Assembly (NCBI RefSeq): GCF_001435815.1
Contig: NZ_AZFV01000004.1
Coordinates: 1 to 64,000 of the forward strand
DNA length: 64,000 nt
Direction of reading: 5' to 3'
DNA from: Companilactobacillus nantensis DSM 16982
GTDB taxonomy: Bacteria; Bacillota; Bacilli; Lactobacillales; Lactobacillaceae
Positions 1 to 9,305 of this stretch are shown piece after piece. Every line of letters begins with the position of its first letter. The stretch's first letter is position 1. The translations under genes and the position numbers were made by a program. Under the pieces are notes generated by a model. It saw only the letters and a list, made by a program, of their open reading frames with translations, was not told the DNA's origin and made no database searches.

Positions 1-17
1 CCATGCCGGGCGCACAT

Positions 18-59
18 AAAAAAGACACTTCTCGGTATTTTTCCGAAAAATGTCTTTTT
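18..59. terminator. Bidirectional intrinsic terminator
   Basis: Imperfect inverted repeat with arms AAAAAGACAC.. and ..TGTCTTTTT around a short AT loop, with A and T tracts on either side so it can work in both directions. On the minus strand it ends the sugar transporter gene that stops at 94. Confidence 0.75.
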
Positions 60-93
60 GACTTATTTATTAACTTATATAAACCATAACGGC

Positions 94-951
94 TTATGCG
101 AATGATGTAGCAACACTTCCAACAACAATCAAGACGATTCCTAAAATTGTAAAAGTTAACTCACGGTGACTCTTACGTTCATGTAGCACGAAGATTCCAC
201 CGAATGTTCCGATAACTACGTTTAGTTGTGTCCAGATGAAAGCTGATGTATTTCCGTTTGCCTTAGCTGAGAAGATGTACGCAAATGCGGCAATTCCCCA
301 AGCGATTCCGGCGATGATGTTTTGATATTGTTCTTTTTGTTTAAATGAATTCTTATCTGTAAATAAAGCATAAATGATTGAGCCTAACAAGATTCCTAAC
401 ATTTCTGGTAAGAAAATACCTGTTGGACTTTCTGATTTAACGATTGGCATATTTGGAAATGATGAATAGATCCAGAAACCAACTGTTGTACACAATAGGA
501 AGAGTGCGTCTTTTGTTTGCATCTTTTGTCCATCAGTACTGTCCGAAACTGATGTTAACAACGCACCGACAACGACGATTGCCAATGCAATAATACCGAT
601 AATTTTAGCTTGTGCTCCAGCCCAGTCACCGAAAATCAACATCCCGATTACTGAGTTACCTACTAATTGGAACACGGTTGATAGTGGAACTGTTCCCGAA
701 ACACCAATTCTCTTGAAAGAAATAAACTGACCAATTTGTCCAATTGTCCACAAAGCACCACAAAGGACTGAGAACCAAAAAGCTTGAGCACTTACGCTTG
801 GTTGTGTAACTAAAAATGAAATCAACCCAACGATAGTAGCACCAGCACCAATACCGAACATTTGGTTAACTGGGGATCCCCCAACTTTACCAGTAATGAT
901 TGGCATGAAGCCCCAACCAAGCGCTGGAATTAAAGCAATTAAAATATTCAT
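94..951 (-). CDS. GRP/GlcU-family sugar uptake protein
   Basis: A 285-residue, almost wholly hydrophobic protein with about ten membrane segments and the N-terminal ALIPALGWGFMPIITGK pattern of the GlcU/RbsU glucose-ribose porters (drug/metabolite transporter superfamily). Members import glucose or ribose with protons, independent of the PTS. The start is supported by an AAGGAG site about 8 bases upstream of the ATG. It stands alone on the minus strand, ending at a strong terminator and with about 310 bases of non-coding DNA upstream. The family is clear; the substrate (glucose or ribose) cannot be read from sequence. Confidence 0.85.
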   Translation of the reverse strand: MNILIALIPALGWGFMPIITGKVGGSPVNQMFGIGAGATIVGLISFLVTQPSVSAQAFWFSVLCGALWTIGQIGQFISFKRIGVSGTVPLSTVFQLVGNSVIGMLIFGDWAGAQAKIIGIIALAIVVVGALLTSVSDSTDGQKMQTKDALFLLCTTVGFWIYSSFPNMPIVKSESPTGIFLPEMLGILLGSIIYALFTDKNSFKQKEQYQNIIAGIAWGIAAFAYIFSAKANGNTSAFIWTQLNVVIGTFGGIFVLHERKSHRELTFTILGIVLIVVGSVATSFA

Positions 952-1200
952 TATGAAACTCCTTCTTGTTTTAAACTGAATATTAGTAATAATTATTTTT
1001 TAACGTGACATATGTGATTGGAAGAAAAAACTATTTGTTTCTCATAATACAATCTCTATTATTCATGCTGAACATTATTACAATTAAATCGCCCACATAA
1101 GCCTTTTGGCACAAAAAATGTCATGACTTATCTAGACCATTTTAATAGTTTAACGCATTCTCAAAAAATTGAAAGCATTTTCTTTTAAAAAATCAAAAAA
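952..1200. other. Intergenic, nothing recognised beyond a promoter region
   Basis: AT-rich non-coding stretch upstream of the sugar transporter. It should hold that gene's promoter on the minus strand. I see no convincing operator, RNA element or small ORF here. Confidence 0.4.
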
Positions 1201-1254
1201 AAATGAAAGTGCATCCAAAGTCTTTCTTGACCTCAATGCTACTTTCATTATTTT
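1201..1254 (-). terminator. Terminator of gpmA
   Basis: Inverted repeat AATGAAAGT-GCAT / ATGC-T-ACTTTCATT with a single-base bulge. On the minus strand it follows the phosphoglycerate mutase stop codon and runs into a T tract. Confidence 0.7.
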
Positions 1255-1263
1255 CAAATTATT

Positions 1264-1938
1264 TTATTTTTCAACACGATTACTACTAATAATATTCAAC
1301 TTATCGTCGAATTCATAAATCAATGGTTTGCCGTTTGCAACTTCCACACCATCAATATCTTGATCACTAATACCTTCAATATATTTGATCAAAGCTCTGA
1401 TAGTACTACCATGAGCCACAATCAATTGATCTTTGTTATCCAACAATTCTGGTGCCACATGATCGACATAATATGGAATGATCCGTTGATACGCTTCGTA
1501 CAAACTTTCTGCAACTGGCATAATACTAGACTCATAATATTTATATGGACCAACATTAGCATCAGGTTTTTTCAATGCGGGTGGTACAGAATAGAAACTT
1601 CTGCGCCATTGATGAACTTGAGCAACACCAAATTCACGTCTAGTTGCATCTTTATTTTGACCACGTAAAGCTCCGTAATGACGTTCATTTAAGCGCCAAC
1701 TTTTAGTAATTGGCACGTAATTAAGATTCAAATCATCTTGGATAATATAGGCAGTAATAATAGCGCGTTGCAAAACAGATGTGTGGACATGATCGAAATA
1801 AAAGCCTTGTAGCTTCTTAGCAGCCACATGTGCTTGGACGACACCCTCTTGAGTTAAACCAACATTATTCCACCCCGTATATTGATTTAAAGCATTAGCA
1901 ATACTCTCTCCATGTCTCACCATGACAAGTTTTACCAT
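1264..1938 (-). CDS. gpmA: 2,3-bisphosphoglycerate-dependent phosphoglycerate mutase
   Basis: Cytosolic glycolytic enzyme that interconverts 3- and 2-phosphoglycerate. The 224-residue protein has the N-terminal RHGES motif with the phospho-accepting His at residue 9, the LT.EG segment, the RLNERHYGALRGQNK block typical of the dPGM subfamily, and the second active-site His in VAHGSTIRAL near residue 177. Length is slightly short of the usual 228-250. It appears monocistronic. The ATG has only a weak GGGA site upstream. Lactobacilli often carry several gpm paralogues, so it may not be the main glycolytic copy. Confidence 0.92.
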   Translation of the reverse strand: MVKLVMVRHGESIANALNQYTGWNNVGLTQEGVVQAHVAAKKLQGFYFDHVHTSVLQRAIITAYIIQDDLNLNYVPITKSWRLNERHYGALRGQNKDATRREFGVAQVHQWRRSFYSVPPALKKPDANVGPYKYYESSIMPVAESLYEAYQRIIPYYVDHVAPELLDNKDQLIVAHGSTIRALIKYIEGISDQDIDGVEVANGKPLIYEFDDKLNIISSNRVEK

Positions 1939-2002
1939 ATTACGACATTCCCAACTTTCATATAGAATTACCTACTAATATTAGCACAATTCAGCTTTCT
2001 TA

Positions 2003-2881
2003 TTAATCGATCAGGGAATTATCCAGACCTCTTGAACATTCAGCCTGTAAGGTTACGTGCGTAATATTGAACTTATCTTTTAATAATTTATCAACTTTAT
2101 CATACAAGCCATCAAGCTCATTCATATTACAATTTCTCTTTACATTAATATGAGCATCCAACATGATGTGATTTTCATCAATCATCCAAACATGAACATG
2201 ATGAACTTTAACAATTTCAGGGATTGTTAGAATTACGTCCTGAACGGCATCCAAATCAATTTTTGGACTAGCCTCCATCAAGATATTAATTGTTTCTGAA
2301 ACGACCGTATACGCTTCTTTTAGAAGCCAAATGGCAATGACAATTGTTATAAGTGGGTCGACCCAATTCCAATTGAACAAAATGACGAAAATTGATGCGA
2401 TGAAAACACCAACGGAAGATAAAGTATCCGTCAACATATGCAAAAACGTCGCTTTGATATTTAAATTATGCTTGGAACCAGCTAATAGCATCAACATTGA
2501 GACAAAATTAGCTGCTAAACCAATCAATGAAACAATCATCATCAACTTTCCATTGATATGCTGTGGCTGTGATAAGCGCCGAAATGACTCAACGACCATC
2601 ATCAACGTTATCACGACTAAGACAATTGAATTAACGAAGGCTGCCAAAATTTCTGCCCGCTTGTATCCAAAAGTCTTCTTAGTATTATTTTTACGCTGAC
2701 CAATCACGTTAGCTGCGTATGAAATGACAATTGAAAGTGAATCCTCAAGGTTATGGAAAGCATCTGAAATCAATCCTAAACTACCAGAGAAGAATCCTCC
2801 GACGAATTCAGTAATTGTAATTACAACATTCAATACGGTGACATAAAAGAAACGTCTACCAGTTACTTTTTCATGATCCAT
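2003..2881 (-). CDS. Cation diffusion facilitator (zinc-type exporter)
   Basis: Six-segment membrane protein of the CDF family, which exports Zn2+ or similar divalent ions in exchange for protons. HxxxD metal-site motifs are visible in membrane segment 2 (HNLED) and segment 5 (HMLTD), the pattern linked to zinc selectivity. A cytoplasmic ferredoxin-like C-terminal domain with the VHHVHVW motif follows. I place the start at 2881 rather than 2920 because GAGGAGGTGA sits just upstream of that ATG. The length of 292 residues is normal. Single gene; no metal-sensing regulator is adjacent. Confidence 0.9.
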   Translation of the reverse strand: MDHEKVTGRRFFYVTVLNVVITITEFVGGFFSGSLGLISDAFHNLEDSLSIVISYAANVIGQRKNNTKKTFGYKRAEILAAFVNSIVLVVITLMMVVESFRRLSQPQHINGKLMMIVSLIGLAANFVSMLMLLAGSKHNLNIKATFLHMLTDTLSSVGVFIASIFVILFNWNWVDPLITIVIAIWLLKEAYTVVSETINILMEASPKIDLDAVQDVILTIPEIVKVHHVHVWMIDENHIMLDAHINVKRNCNMNELDGLYDKVDKLLKDKFNITHVTLQAECSRGLDNSLID

Positions 2882-2973
2882 AGCCGTCACCTCCTCGTGT
2901 CTATCATACCAATATTTCATTTAAACAGTTAGCGGTTTGAGACGTCTCAATTTTCAACTTTCATAAAGAAAAT

Positions 2974-3008
2974 AAAAAAAGATGGAACCCAACTGTTCCA
3001 CCTTTTTA
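2974..3008. terminator. Intrinsic terminator
   Basis: Stem of TGGAAC / GTTCCA flanked by an A tract and a T tract. On the minus strand it ends the 70-codon gene that stops at 3027. Confidence 0.7.
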
Positions 3009-3026
3009 ACCCTATATTGTATCCTT

Positions 3027-3239
3027 CTATTTAGTTGTTAGCTTAGCTACAACTTTAATGGGATGAGCTACATCAATGATATCAGAGAATCTGTTTGTAA
3101 CATAATCTCTCATACCGTCACGGGCTTCTTTTTTAGAAACGTTGTGACAAATGCGCTTCTTAGCAATTGTTTGGCCTTCTTTGCTAAAGAAATTACAAGT
3201 AACTTCATAATCGCCATGATTACCAAAAAACAACATCAT
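3027..3239 (-). CDS. Small hypothetical protein, 70 aa
   Basis: I do not recognise the family. The gene has a good GGGGG ribosome binding site upstream of a double ATG and its own terminator, so it is probably real. The product is soluble and basic in its second half, with no membrane segment. It begins with a short beta-like stretch (GNHGDYEVTCNFF) followed by a charged helix-like part. It lies alone between the CDF exporter and the broken DUF5067-like gene. Confidence 0.6.
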   Translation of the reverse strand: MMLFFGNHGDYEVTCNFFSKEGQTIAKKRICHNVSKKEARDGMRDYVTNRFSDIIDVAHPIKVVAKLTTK

Positions 3240-3435
3240 TGTGACCCCCTTCTATGCAAAATAACTATCTCATTAACTTCGACCAGATATTTATACCACT
3301 TTTTCAAAGTCAGTTCAACAACGTATTTTCAAATTTCTTTTTTTAAGAAAAATTAAGCATTATTTAGTTAATTAATTCCTGGTTACTAATTATGATATTA
3401 TGGTCTTAACGAATTATTCACAGGGGAGTATCGTT

Positions 3436-4176
3436 ATGAAAAGGCAAAACGGCAATGGTAGATCGCGCATGACTCGTTCGGCGCTTCGTCGTAAAAGATT
3501 ACCATTTTATAAAAAAAATTCTTTCATCATTTCTAGCTTTTTAATTGTCATCGTGCTGATTGGTATATTCGTTTTTTGAAAAGCAAATTCTTCCAATAAT
3601 ACTGCTTCAACCCAACCATCTCACAAAGTTGAAAAAGTTAAGCCTAAGAAAGAAACTAAAAAGAAAACTGTCAAGAAAGCCAAGAAGACTACTAAAACTC
3701 CAAAAGTAACAAAAGATCAACCAGCCAAACAAGTTGAGAAACAGCCTGAGAAAAAACAAGAAGCTACCCCAATCAAAAATCCGGGTACATACAATGATTT
3801 AACTTATGATACTGATTGGTATACATTCAAAATTTCGAATGAAGTTAAGTTGATCAAAGATGCTAACGGAGATGCTGCTTTATTAGTTAAATACAACTAC
3901 ACTAATAAAACTAACAACAATGAAGTTCCTCAACAAGTTCAAAATAATGCTATTATGCTCAAACAAGACGGCAAACAATTAGCTGCTACAACTGCAACTG
4001 GTGACAACGCCGCAATTGTGAATAGTAGTAATAACGGGCAAGTTCAACCTGGAAAAAGTTTTGATGGTGCCCTGCTAGTTAAGGTCGGTAGCACCACTTC
4101 CGAAGTTACAATGTACTTTAAGAATATCCAAACAAATGCTTGGCTTGATAGTACTCAACCACTTAAATTAGACTAA
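3436..4176 (+). pseudogene. DUF5067-like secreted/anchored protein interrupted by an in-frame TGA
   Basis: A reading frame from the ATG at 3436 (GGGGAG site upstream) to the TAA ending at 4176 is open except for one TGA at 3577-3579. Read through, it gives about 246 residues. First comes a basic N-terminus (MKRQNGNGRSRMTRSALRRK), then one membrane segment (about residues 29-47). A Lys/Thr/Pro-rich linker (about residues 60-115) follows, then a DUF5067-like extracellular beta domain (FKISNEVKLI..LLVKYNYTNKT..). The TGA falls directly after the membrane segment, where TGG (Trp) would differ by one base. No good ribosome binding site and start follow the TGA, so this is most simply a recent nonsense mutation or a base-call error. 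Confidence 0.75.
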
Positions 4177-4207
4177 AAAAGATGCGGCTTAGGCTGCATC
4201 TTTTTTG
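4177..4207. terminator. Bidirectional terminator between convergent genes
   Basis: AAAAAAGATGC / GCATCTTTTTT hairpin shared by the DUF5067-like gene on the plus strand and the CPBP protease gene on the minus strand. Confidence 0.8.
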
Positions 4208-4932
4208 ATTACAAAGTTTTGTAACTGAGTATGAGCAATAAATAAGGCTATCAATAAAAAAATCACTGTAACGTACAAGGAGGCTGCCGAGAAAGACATC
4301 TTACTGGCCTCTGCCATCATTTTATTTGAAAACATTGGAAACATATCACGTAAGGCATGTAAAACAATGACAATGGCAATATTATGCGTTTTGATATAAA
4401 TTGTTCCAAACAAAATTCCAATTGCTGCTGCAAAAATGACTTGAGCGGAAACATAACCAATCGGCAAAGCTTTTAAATTCATCATGTGAATCAGGCCAAA
4501 CATAATACTAGAGCCGACCACAGCTCCTAAGGCATTATTATGTGTCACCTTTAAAAATAGACTAATTAACAATCCACGGAAAATATATTCTTCCGCTAAA
4601 CCAACTAACAGACATATAACAATTATTTTCAATTTAACTTGAAAATCAGACACGGCCAACATTGGTGAATCTAGAAAAGCAATGATAATAATTGCAGGTA
4701 AAGCTGTAAATAATTGTTTACTAACATTGTGAGCGTTAAACCAATAAACTTTTTGCTGAAAATACTTAGCATTCAAAATATAAGCTAAGAGAAAAACTAC
4801 CAAGTCCCCTGCGCCTTGCCAAATACTGTTAGACGACTGTTTGGTTACAAATAATCCCATCAAACTCAAAACGACGGGAAAAATCAAACTTGCGATGATA
4901 ATCTTCGTAATATTATTTTTTAATAGTTTCAT
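4189..4932 (-). CDS. CPBP-family intramembrane glutamic endopeptidase
   Basis: Membrane protein with about seven hydrophobic segments and the CPBP (Abi) motifs. EEYIFRGLL carries the EExxxR catalytic pair, and the later motif FGLIHMMN carries the conserved FxxxH. Such proteins are predicted site-2-type proteases; in lactobacilli some are tied to bacteriocin immunity or maturation, but no bacteriocin gene is close. The start at 4932 is chosen over 4962 because an AAAAGGGG site precedes it. Its stop lies within the bidirectional terminator shared with the convergent gene. Confidence 0.85.
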   Translation of the reverse strand: MKLLKNNITKIIIASLIFPVVLSLMGLFVTKQSSNSIWQGAGDLVVFLLAYILNAKYFQQKVYWFNAHNVSKQLFTALPAIIIIAFLDSPMLAVSDFQVKLKIIVICLLVGLAEEYIFRGLLISLFLKVTHNNALGAVVGSSIMFGLIHMMNLKALPIGYVSAQVIFAAAIGILFGTIYIKTHNIAIVIVLHALRDMFPMFSNKMMAEASKMSFSAASLYVTVIFLLIALFIAHTQLQNFVIKKDAA

Positions 4933-5174
4933 GCTTACCCCTTTTCGTTTGTTTAATAACATACTGTAATAATTAAATTATATTCGATTATTGCTTGACA
5001 TGAAACGCGTTCGATAAAGTATTCTATAAACGTTGAGATACAGGTTTTGTAAAAAAACACTGCATGATTCTCTTTTACAAAGCTTACCCTTCAAATAGTA
5101 TTTCACATAAATTTGTTTATTTGTAAAAGTCCACTTTGTGGGCTTTTTTGCTATTTTACTTAAAAAACACTCCA

Positions 5175-5211
5175 TAAAAAGGAGAACAAACTCGATTGAA
5201 TTTGTTCTCCA
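5175..5211 (-). terminator. Intrinsic terminator
   Basis: Perfect 10-bp stem GGAGAACAAA / TTTGTTCTCC. On the minus strand it is followed by a T tract and ends the gene that stops at 5221. Confidence 0.75.
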
Positions 5212-5220
5212 AACTGTTAA

Positions 5221-5754
5221 TTACAACTTTGAATTTAACAGTTCAACTACTTTTTGAATATCGGCAGTCGTTGTTGGAATTCCTGAGGCTTTCCACGCAC
5301 AATTCAACCTAACTTCATGATGACTTGTCTTAATCACCAAATAATGAATTTTACGTGCTAATGGAACGTTCAAAGCCCCACCTAATGGATACTGTGTATT
5401 CATGATGGATTTACCATCAACAACTGAAAATTTTTTAATAGCTGAATATGGCACTGCAATCGGCTTTTCATACGATGGCATAAAAATAGCTCGAATTTTC
5501 TTTTTCCAAGTACTGTAATCATAGTAGTAAATGCCCTGATTATCGATTTTCCAATAACCATAGGAATTCGACAGATGTCTTGGATAAATCAGCATACTTT
5601 CGATAACAAAAGCCAGCACGCCACAAAGAGTCCAAATTAATGGATATTTAGGAAACATTGAGTAGACAATCGTCCCGACAACGATTCCAAAAAAAATACT
5701 GATCAACAATGGTTCGAAATTGATTTTTCTAGCAAAACTCAACCCTTTTTCCAT
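5221..5754 (-). CDS. Hypothetical membrane protein, 177 aa
   Basis: Family not recognised. Two closely spaced membrane segments (about residues 17-37 and 40-58) are followed by a soluble beta-rich domain. The layout resembles bacterial PH-like (bPH) membrane proteins, where a short hairpin anchor precedes a domain with patterns like IPYSAIKKFSVVDGK. That likeness is an inference. The start at 5754 (ATG) is preferred over the upstream GTG because an AGGGTGA site lies 5 bases before it. It follows the man operon on the same strand but is separated by a terminator. Confidence 0.65.
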   Translation of the reverse strand: MEKGLSFARKINFEPLLISIFFGIVVGTIVYSMFPKYPLIWTLCGVLAFVIESMLIYPRHLSNSYGYWKIDNQGIYYYDYSTWKKKIRAIFMPSYEKPIAVPYSAIKKFSVVDGKSIMNTQYPLGGALNVPLARKIHYLVIKTSHHEVRLNCAWKASGIPTTTADIQKVVELLNSKL

Positions 5755-5859
5755 TTTAATCACCCTATGTTTACTCTATGATCACTATAAAAATAATACT
5801 TAACGAATATTTTTACCAAAATATTGTCCTCAAACTATCCCAAATGTCATTTTTGGCAT

Positions 5860-5902
5860 AAAAAAAGCCAGATAAATTTTTTGAAATTTACCTAGCCTTT
5901 TA
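5860..5902 (-). terminator. Terminator after manO
   Basis: Read as minus-strand RNA, GGCTAGGTAAATTT pairs with AAATTTATCTGGCT over 14 bp, using three G-U pairs, followed by a U tract. The G-U pairs make it a better hairpin on the minus strand, matching its place after manO. Confidence 0.7.
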
Positions 5903-5992
5903 AGATAAATAAGCCCGAAACTAAAATTGACAACTAATTCAAAATTAGATTAAAGAGTTTATTTATATTAATAATTAACATGTGAGCTATTA

Positions 5993-6397
5993 TTAGCTCT
6001 TTTTATTTTTTCTGTACTTCTTTGACTTTTTAGATGGATTTCTCGTAAATGCACGTTTGATAACTTGGAAAAAACTCAACGAACGTACAATATGATCTGC
6101 CTTAATATAAACTCGAACAGCTCGTAGAACTGCTTTAGGATCTCGAGCAGAAAATGAAAAAGTTCCATTTTTCTTTGTCTCGATTGCAAATCTTGGAATC
6201 CATCTGCCACCGAACATAACTGAAACGATGACTAGTCGTACTTCGGTCCAAGGAATTTGGATGTAGTTATTGGCATCACGATCATCGTAAAATTCGAAGC
6301 CCTTATCTCCGATCATGATCTTACCGTAATCTGTCATTCCTAAGTGAGAAGTTGCATTCACGACCAAATCCGACTTCGTATTTAATGATTGAACCAT
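5993..6397 (-). CDS. manO: DUF956 family protein of the mannose PTS locus
   Basis: A 134-residue protein of the DUF956 (ManO) family, found next to mannose-class PTS genes in many Firmicutes and thought to be a regulator or accessory of that transporter. The core has the pattern HLGMTDYGKIMIGDKGFEFY and the FSARDPKAVLRAVR segment. The tail (last 20 residues) is very Lys/Arg-rich. AAGGGG ribosome site upstream of the ATG. It lies after manN, with a hairpin terminator in between, so it may be expressed less than, or apart from, manLMN. Confidence 0.85.
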   Translation of the reverse strand: MVQSLNTKSDLVVNATSHLGMTDYGKIMIGDKGFEFYDDRDANNYIQIPWTEVRLVIVSVMFGGRWIPRFAIETKKNGTFSFSARDPKAVLRAVRVYIKADHIVRSLSFFQVIKRAFTRNPSKKSKKYRKNKKS

Positions 6398-6454
6398 TTA
6401 AACTAACCCCTTTGTCTCTATATAAAAAGTATTATACTTCTTTATCTATTATCA

Positions 6455-6483
6455 AAAAAGAGGCGGAACTCAATTGAGCCCAC
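6455..6483 (-). terminator. Terminator between manN and manO
   Basis: Hairpin centred on CTCAATTGAG with G-U-containing outer stem and a T tract on the minus strand, directly after the manN stop. It would separate manO from the upstream transporter genes, at least in part. Confidence 0.6.
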
Positions 6484-6505
6484 CCCATGTGAAAGTTTCG
6501 AATAA

Positions 6506-7417
6506 TTACATAATGTGAAGTACGTGTAGGACAACACCTACAACGAACAAACCAAGAATGACAACGATTGGAGAAACTTTCTTCTTTAGTAACCACATAC
6601 AGAACAATGTTAGTAGCAAAGCTGCTAATCCAGGGATCAATTGATCCAAGTTATCTTGCAATGTTGTTACTTTGTTAGCTGTCAATGATAGACCAGCTTT
6701 TTGTTGAATCAAGGCTTCCTTGATTCCTTGTGCACCGGCTGGAAGATGTGACCAGTCAATGTAAGCACCTTTATCTAGTTTAACTGATGAAACAGTTGGT
6801 GTGAACTTAACAACAACCCAACGGTTAATCAATGAACCTAGAATGAACATACCCAAAATTGAAGCACCCTTTGTGATATCTTGTAGAATACCACCAGAAA
6901 GGTCATCTGTAATCTTTGAACCAGCTTTGTAGCCAAGTTCTTGTGTGTACCACATGAAGGCCATACGAATGGCATTCCATGCTACGAAGTAAATGATAGG
7001 TCCAAGAATGTTACCTGTCATAGCAAGTGAAGCAGCTAAGGCACCAATAATTGGCTTAACAGTGAACCAGAACACAGGATCACCAATACCAGCTAGAGGA
7101 CCCATCATACCAACTTTAACACCTTGAATAGTTACATCATCAATAGGTGCACCATTAGCACGTTCTTCTTCCAAAGCCATAGTAACACCAATGATAGGTG
7201 AAGCTAAGTATGGGTGACAGTTGAAGAATTCCATGTGACGCTTCAAAGCTGCGGCACGGTCTTCCTTTGTCTTATATAATTTTTTAAGTACTGGAATTAA
7301 TGAATAAGTCCAGCCACCATTTTGCATACGTTCGTAATTCCATGAACCTTGAAGGAATGTTGAACGCCACCAAACGGAAATTCTATCTTTTTTAGAAATT
7401 TTTACTTGATCTGCCAT
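6506..7417 (-). CDS. manN: Mannose-class PTS permease subunit IID
   Basis: IID membrane subunit of the mannose/glucose PTS, 303 residues. It has the typical N-terminal RSTFLQGSWNYERMQNGGW segment, NCHPYLASPIIGVTMALEE, GPLAGIGDPVFW and a C-terminal hydrophobic stretch. With IIC it forms the sugar channel, which in many lactic acid bacteria is also the receptor for class IIa bacteriocins. Third gene of manL-manM-manN with a 19-base gap to manM and a GGGAGG ribosome site. Confidence 0.95.
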   Translation of the reverse strand: MADQVKISKKDRISVWWRSTFLQGSWNYERMQNGGWTYSLIPVLKKLYKTKEDRAAALKRHMEFFNCHPYLASPIIGVTMALEEERANGAPIDDVTIQGVKVGMMGPLAGIGDPVFWFTVKPIIGALAASLAMTGNILGPIIYFVAWNAIRMAFMWYTQELGYKAGSKITDDLSGGILQDITKGASILGMFILGSLINRWVVVKFTPTVSSVKLDKGAYIDWSHLPAGAQGIKEALIQQKAGLSLTANKVTTLQDNLDQLIPGLAALLLTLFCMWLLKKKVSPIVVILGLFVVGVVLHVLHIM

Positions 7418-7436
7418 GTTTGTGTGTTCCTCCCTC

Positions 7437-8252
7437 TTAGTAGTTATCTATTATGTCGCCGACTGGATCACCAGTGTTAGAGTTTCCTCCACCACCGTTG
7501 CCGCCGTTACCACCTGATTTAGATAATTTCAAGTAGATAAGCGCCATAGAAATACCGATAGCACCAAGACCGATAAGTGTTAATTGTGTAACTGTTGCAA
7601 GTACGAAACCAATTGCGAAGAATGGCCATACTTCTCTTGTAGCCATCATGTTGATAACCATTGCGTAACCAACAGCAACAACCATACCACCACCGATTGA
7701 CAAACCATCTGACAACCAAGCAGGCATAGCATTCAACATTTCCTTAACGGGACCAGCACCAACAGCTAGAATCAATGCAGCAGGGATAGCGATACGAACA
7801 CCTTGCATTGCAATAGCGATATATTGCCACATTTCAATCTTTCTAAAACTACCTTCTTCGGCAGCTCTATCCATGATGTGGACAATACCAGTTGCCAATG
7901 TACGTGCCAAAATTGTTAGTAACAATCCGGCAACAGCCAATGGAACGGCGATAGCAATAGCAGAACCGACACCGGCTTTACCTTTGCCACCAAGAACAAG
8001 AATAATAGCTGAAGCAACGGCTGCCAAAGCAGCATCAGGTGCTACGGCAGCACCGATATTAGCCCAACCTAAGGCGATCATTTGTAATGAACCACCTAGG
8101 ATAAGACAAGGTAATAATTGACCTGTAACTAAGCCGATTAAAGTACAAGCGATAACTGGTTGGTGAAAATGGAATTCATCCAAAATACCTTCCATACCAG
8201 CTAAGAAAGATACAATAACGACTAAAATCATTTGAATAGCATTCAATTGCAT
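7437..8252 (-). CDS. manM: Mannose-class PTS permease subunit IIC
   Basis: IIC membrane subunit, 271 residues, starting MQLNAIQMILVVIVSFLAGMEGILDEF as in known ManM/ManY proteins, with many glycine/alanine-rich membrane helices. The C-terminus ends in a Gly/Asn-rich tail (GGNGGNGGGGNSN), common in lactobacilli. Partner of IID and IIAB in one operon. Start supported by GGAGG upstream. Confidence 0.95.
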   Translation of the reverse strand: MQLNAIQMILVVIVSFLAGMEGILDEFHFHQPVIACTLIGLVTGQLLPCLILGGSLQMIALGWANIGAAVAPDAALAAVASAIILVLGGKGKAGVGSAIAIAVPLAVAGLLLTILARTLATGIVHIMDRAAEEGSFRKIEMWQYIAIAMQGVRIAIPAALILAVGAGPVKEMLNAMPAWLSDGLSIGGGMVVAVGYAMVINMMATREVWPFFAIGFVLATVTQLTLIGLGAIGISMALIYLKLSKSGGNGGNGGGGNSNTGDPVGDIIDNY

Positions 8253-8303
8253 GATTATAATCCTCCGTGTTATTTCTTACATATATATATTATTTATAAA
8301 AGT

Positions 8304-9278
8304 TTATTTCTCTTTGTTCAATTCATCTTGAGCTTTTTTCATGATGTTATCGAGGTTATCTTCAGAGTCTGTAGGAACTTTACGAACATCAAACTTGATG
8401 CCATCTTTTTCCATAGCCTTGTAAGTATCGATATCATTTTGATCAAAAGCCAAAACTTTATTTGGTTGAACTTTACCAACTGAGTGAGCCATTGAACCAA
8501 CGTTGATTGTCTTCAATGGAACACCTCCGTCAATTGCCTTCTTAACATCTTGTGGTGTTTCGAAAAGCAATAGTGCACGTTCGCCACCAAAATGTTTGTC
8601 ATCTTTGGCAAGCTTAATCATTTGATCGATTGGGACAACGTGAGCATGAACACCAACTGGTGCAGCTTGCATAATTAATTGTTTACGCAAGTCATCCTTA
8701 GCAACGTTATCTGAAACAACGATAATACGTGTAGGATTTGTTGTCTTACTCCATGCAGTAGCAACTTGACCATGCAATAGACGTGAATCAACACGAGCCA
8801 ATACATATTTCATTGAACCAGGTTGACCACCCTTTGGTCCTTGTTTTGGTGCAGCAGCCTTAGGAGCTTCCTTTGGTTGTAGTGATTCTGGACGAACCTT
8901 AACACCATCTTTTGCTGTTTCAATAATGTGAGCAGCAATTTCTTGTGCTGAGTTCATTGATAGACGTGAAGCATATGCCTCAATCAACATAGGCAAGTTA
9001 AGACCGGCAACGATAGCCCATTTGTCTTTATGTGCCTCGAACAAACCATTGACTTGGTTGAATGGTGTTCCACCCCATAAATCAACTAAGAACAAAACTT
9101 GTTCTTGGTCTTCTAGGGAAGAAATAGCTTCTTCCAATTTTGCTTTAAGGTCATCAGGACCCATGCTAGGTTGCAATGTAACGGATTGAACATCTTTTTG
9201 TTCACCGAAAATCATTGAACCTGACATCTTGATGCCATCGGCAAAGTCACCATGGCTTGCAATAATAATTCCAACCAT
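8304..9278 (-). CDS. manL: Mannose-class PTS fused IIAB subunit
   Basis: Cytoplasmic phospho-carrier of the mannose PTS, 324 residues. The IIA domain (about 1-135) has the phosphorylated His at residue 9 in IIASHGDFA. An Ala/Pro/Lys/Gln linker (about 138-152) follows, then the IIB domain with its His in RVDSRLLHGQVATAW. It passes phosphate from HPr to the sugar moving through IIC/IID. First gene of the operon, with a GGAGG site. A cre-like site and an inverted repeat lie just upstream. I see no sigma-54 -24/-12 promoter, which drives man operons in some relatives. Confidence 0.96.
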   Translation of the reverse strand: MVGIIIASHGDFADGIKMSGSMIFGEQKDVQSVTLQPSMGPDDLKAKLEEAISSLEDQEQVLFLVDLWGGTPFNQVNGLFEAHKDKWAIVAGLNLPMLIEAYASRLSMNSAQEIAAHIIETAKDGVKVRPESLQPKEAPKAAAPKQGPKGGQPGSMKYVLARVDSRLLHGQVATAWSKTTNPTRIIVVSDNVAKDDLRKQLIMQAAPVGVHAHVVPIDQMIKLAKDDKHFGGERALLLFETPQDVKKAIDGGVPLKTINVGSMAHSVGKVQPNKVLAFDQNDIDTYKAMEKDGIKFDVRKVPTDSEDNLDNIMKKAQDELNKEK

Positions 9279-9305
9279 GTTTAATCCTCCTTTATTTTTA
9301 TGTCA

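Noticed and set aside
4978-5175. 65-codon minus-strand ORF between the CPBP gene and a terminator
   Set aside because: No ribosome site, odd composition and no family likeness; looks like random open frame in AT-rich DNA.
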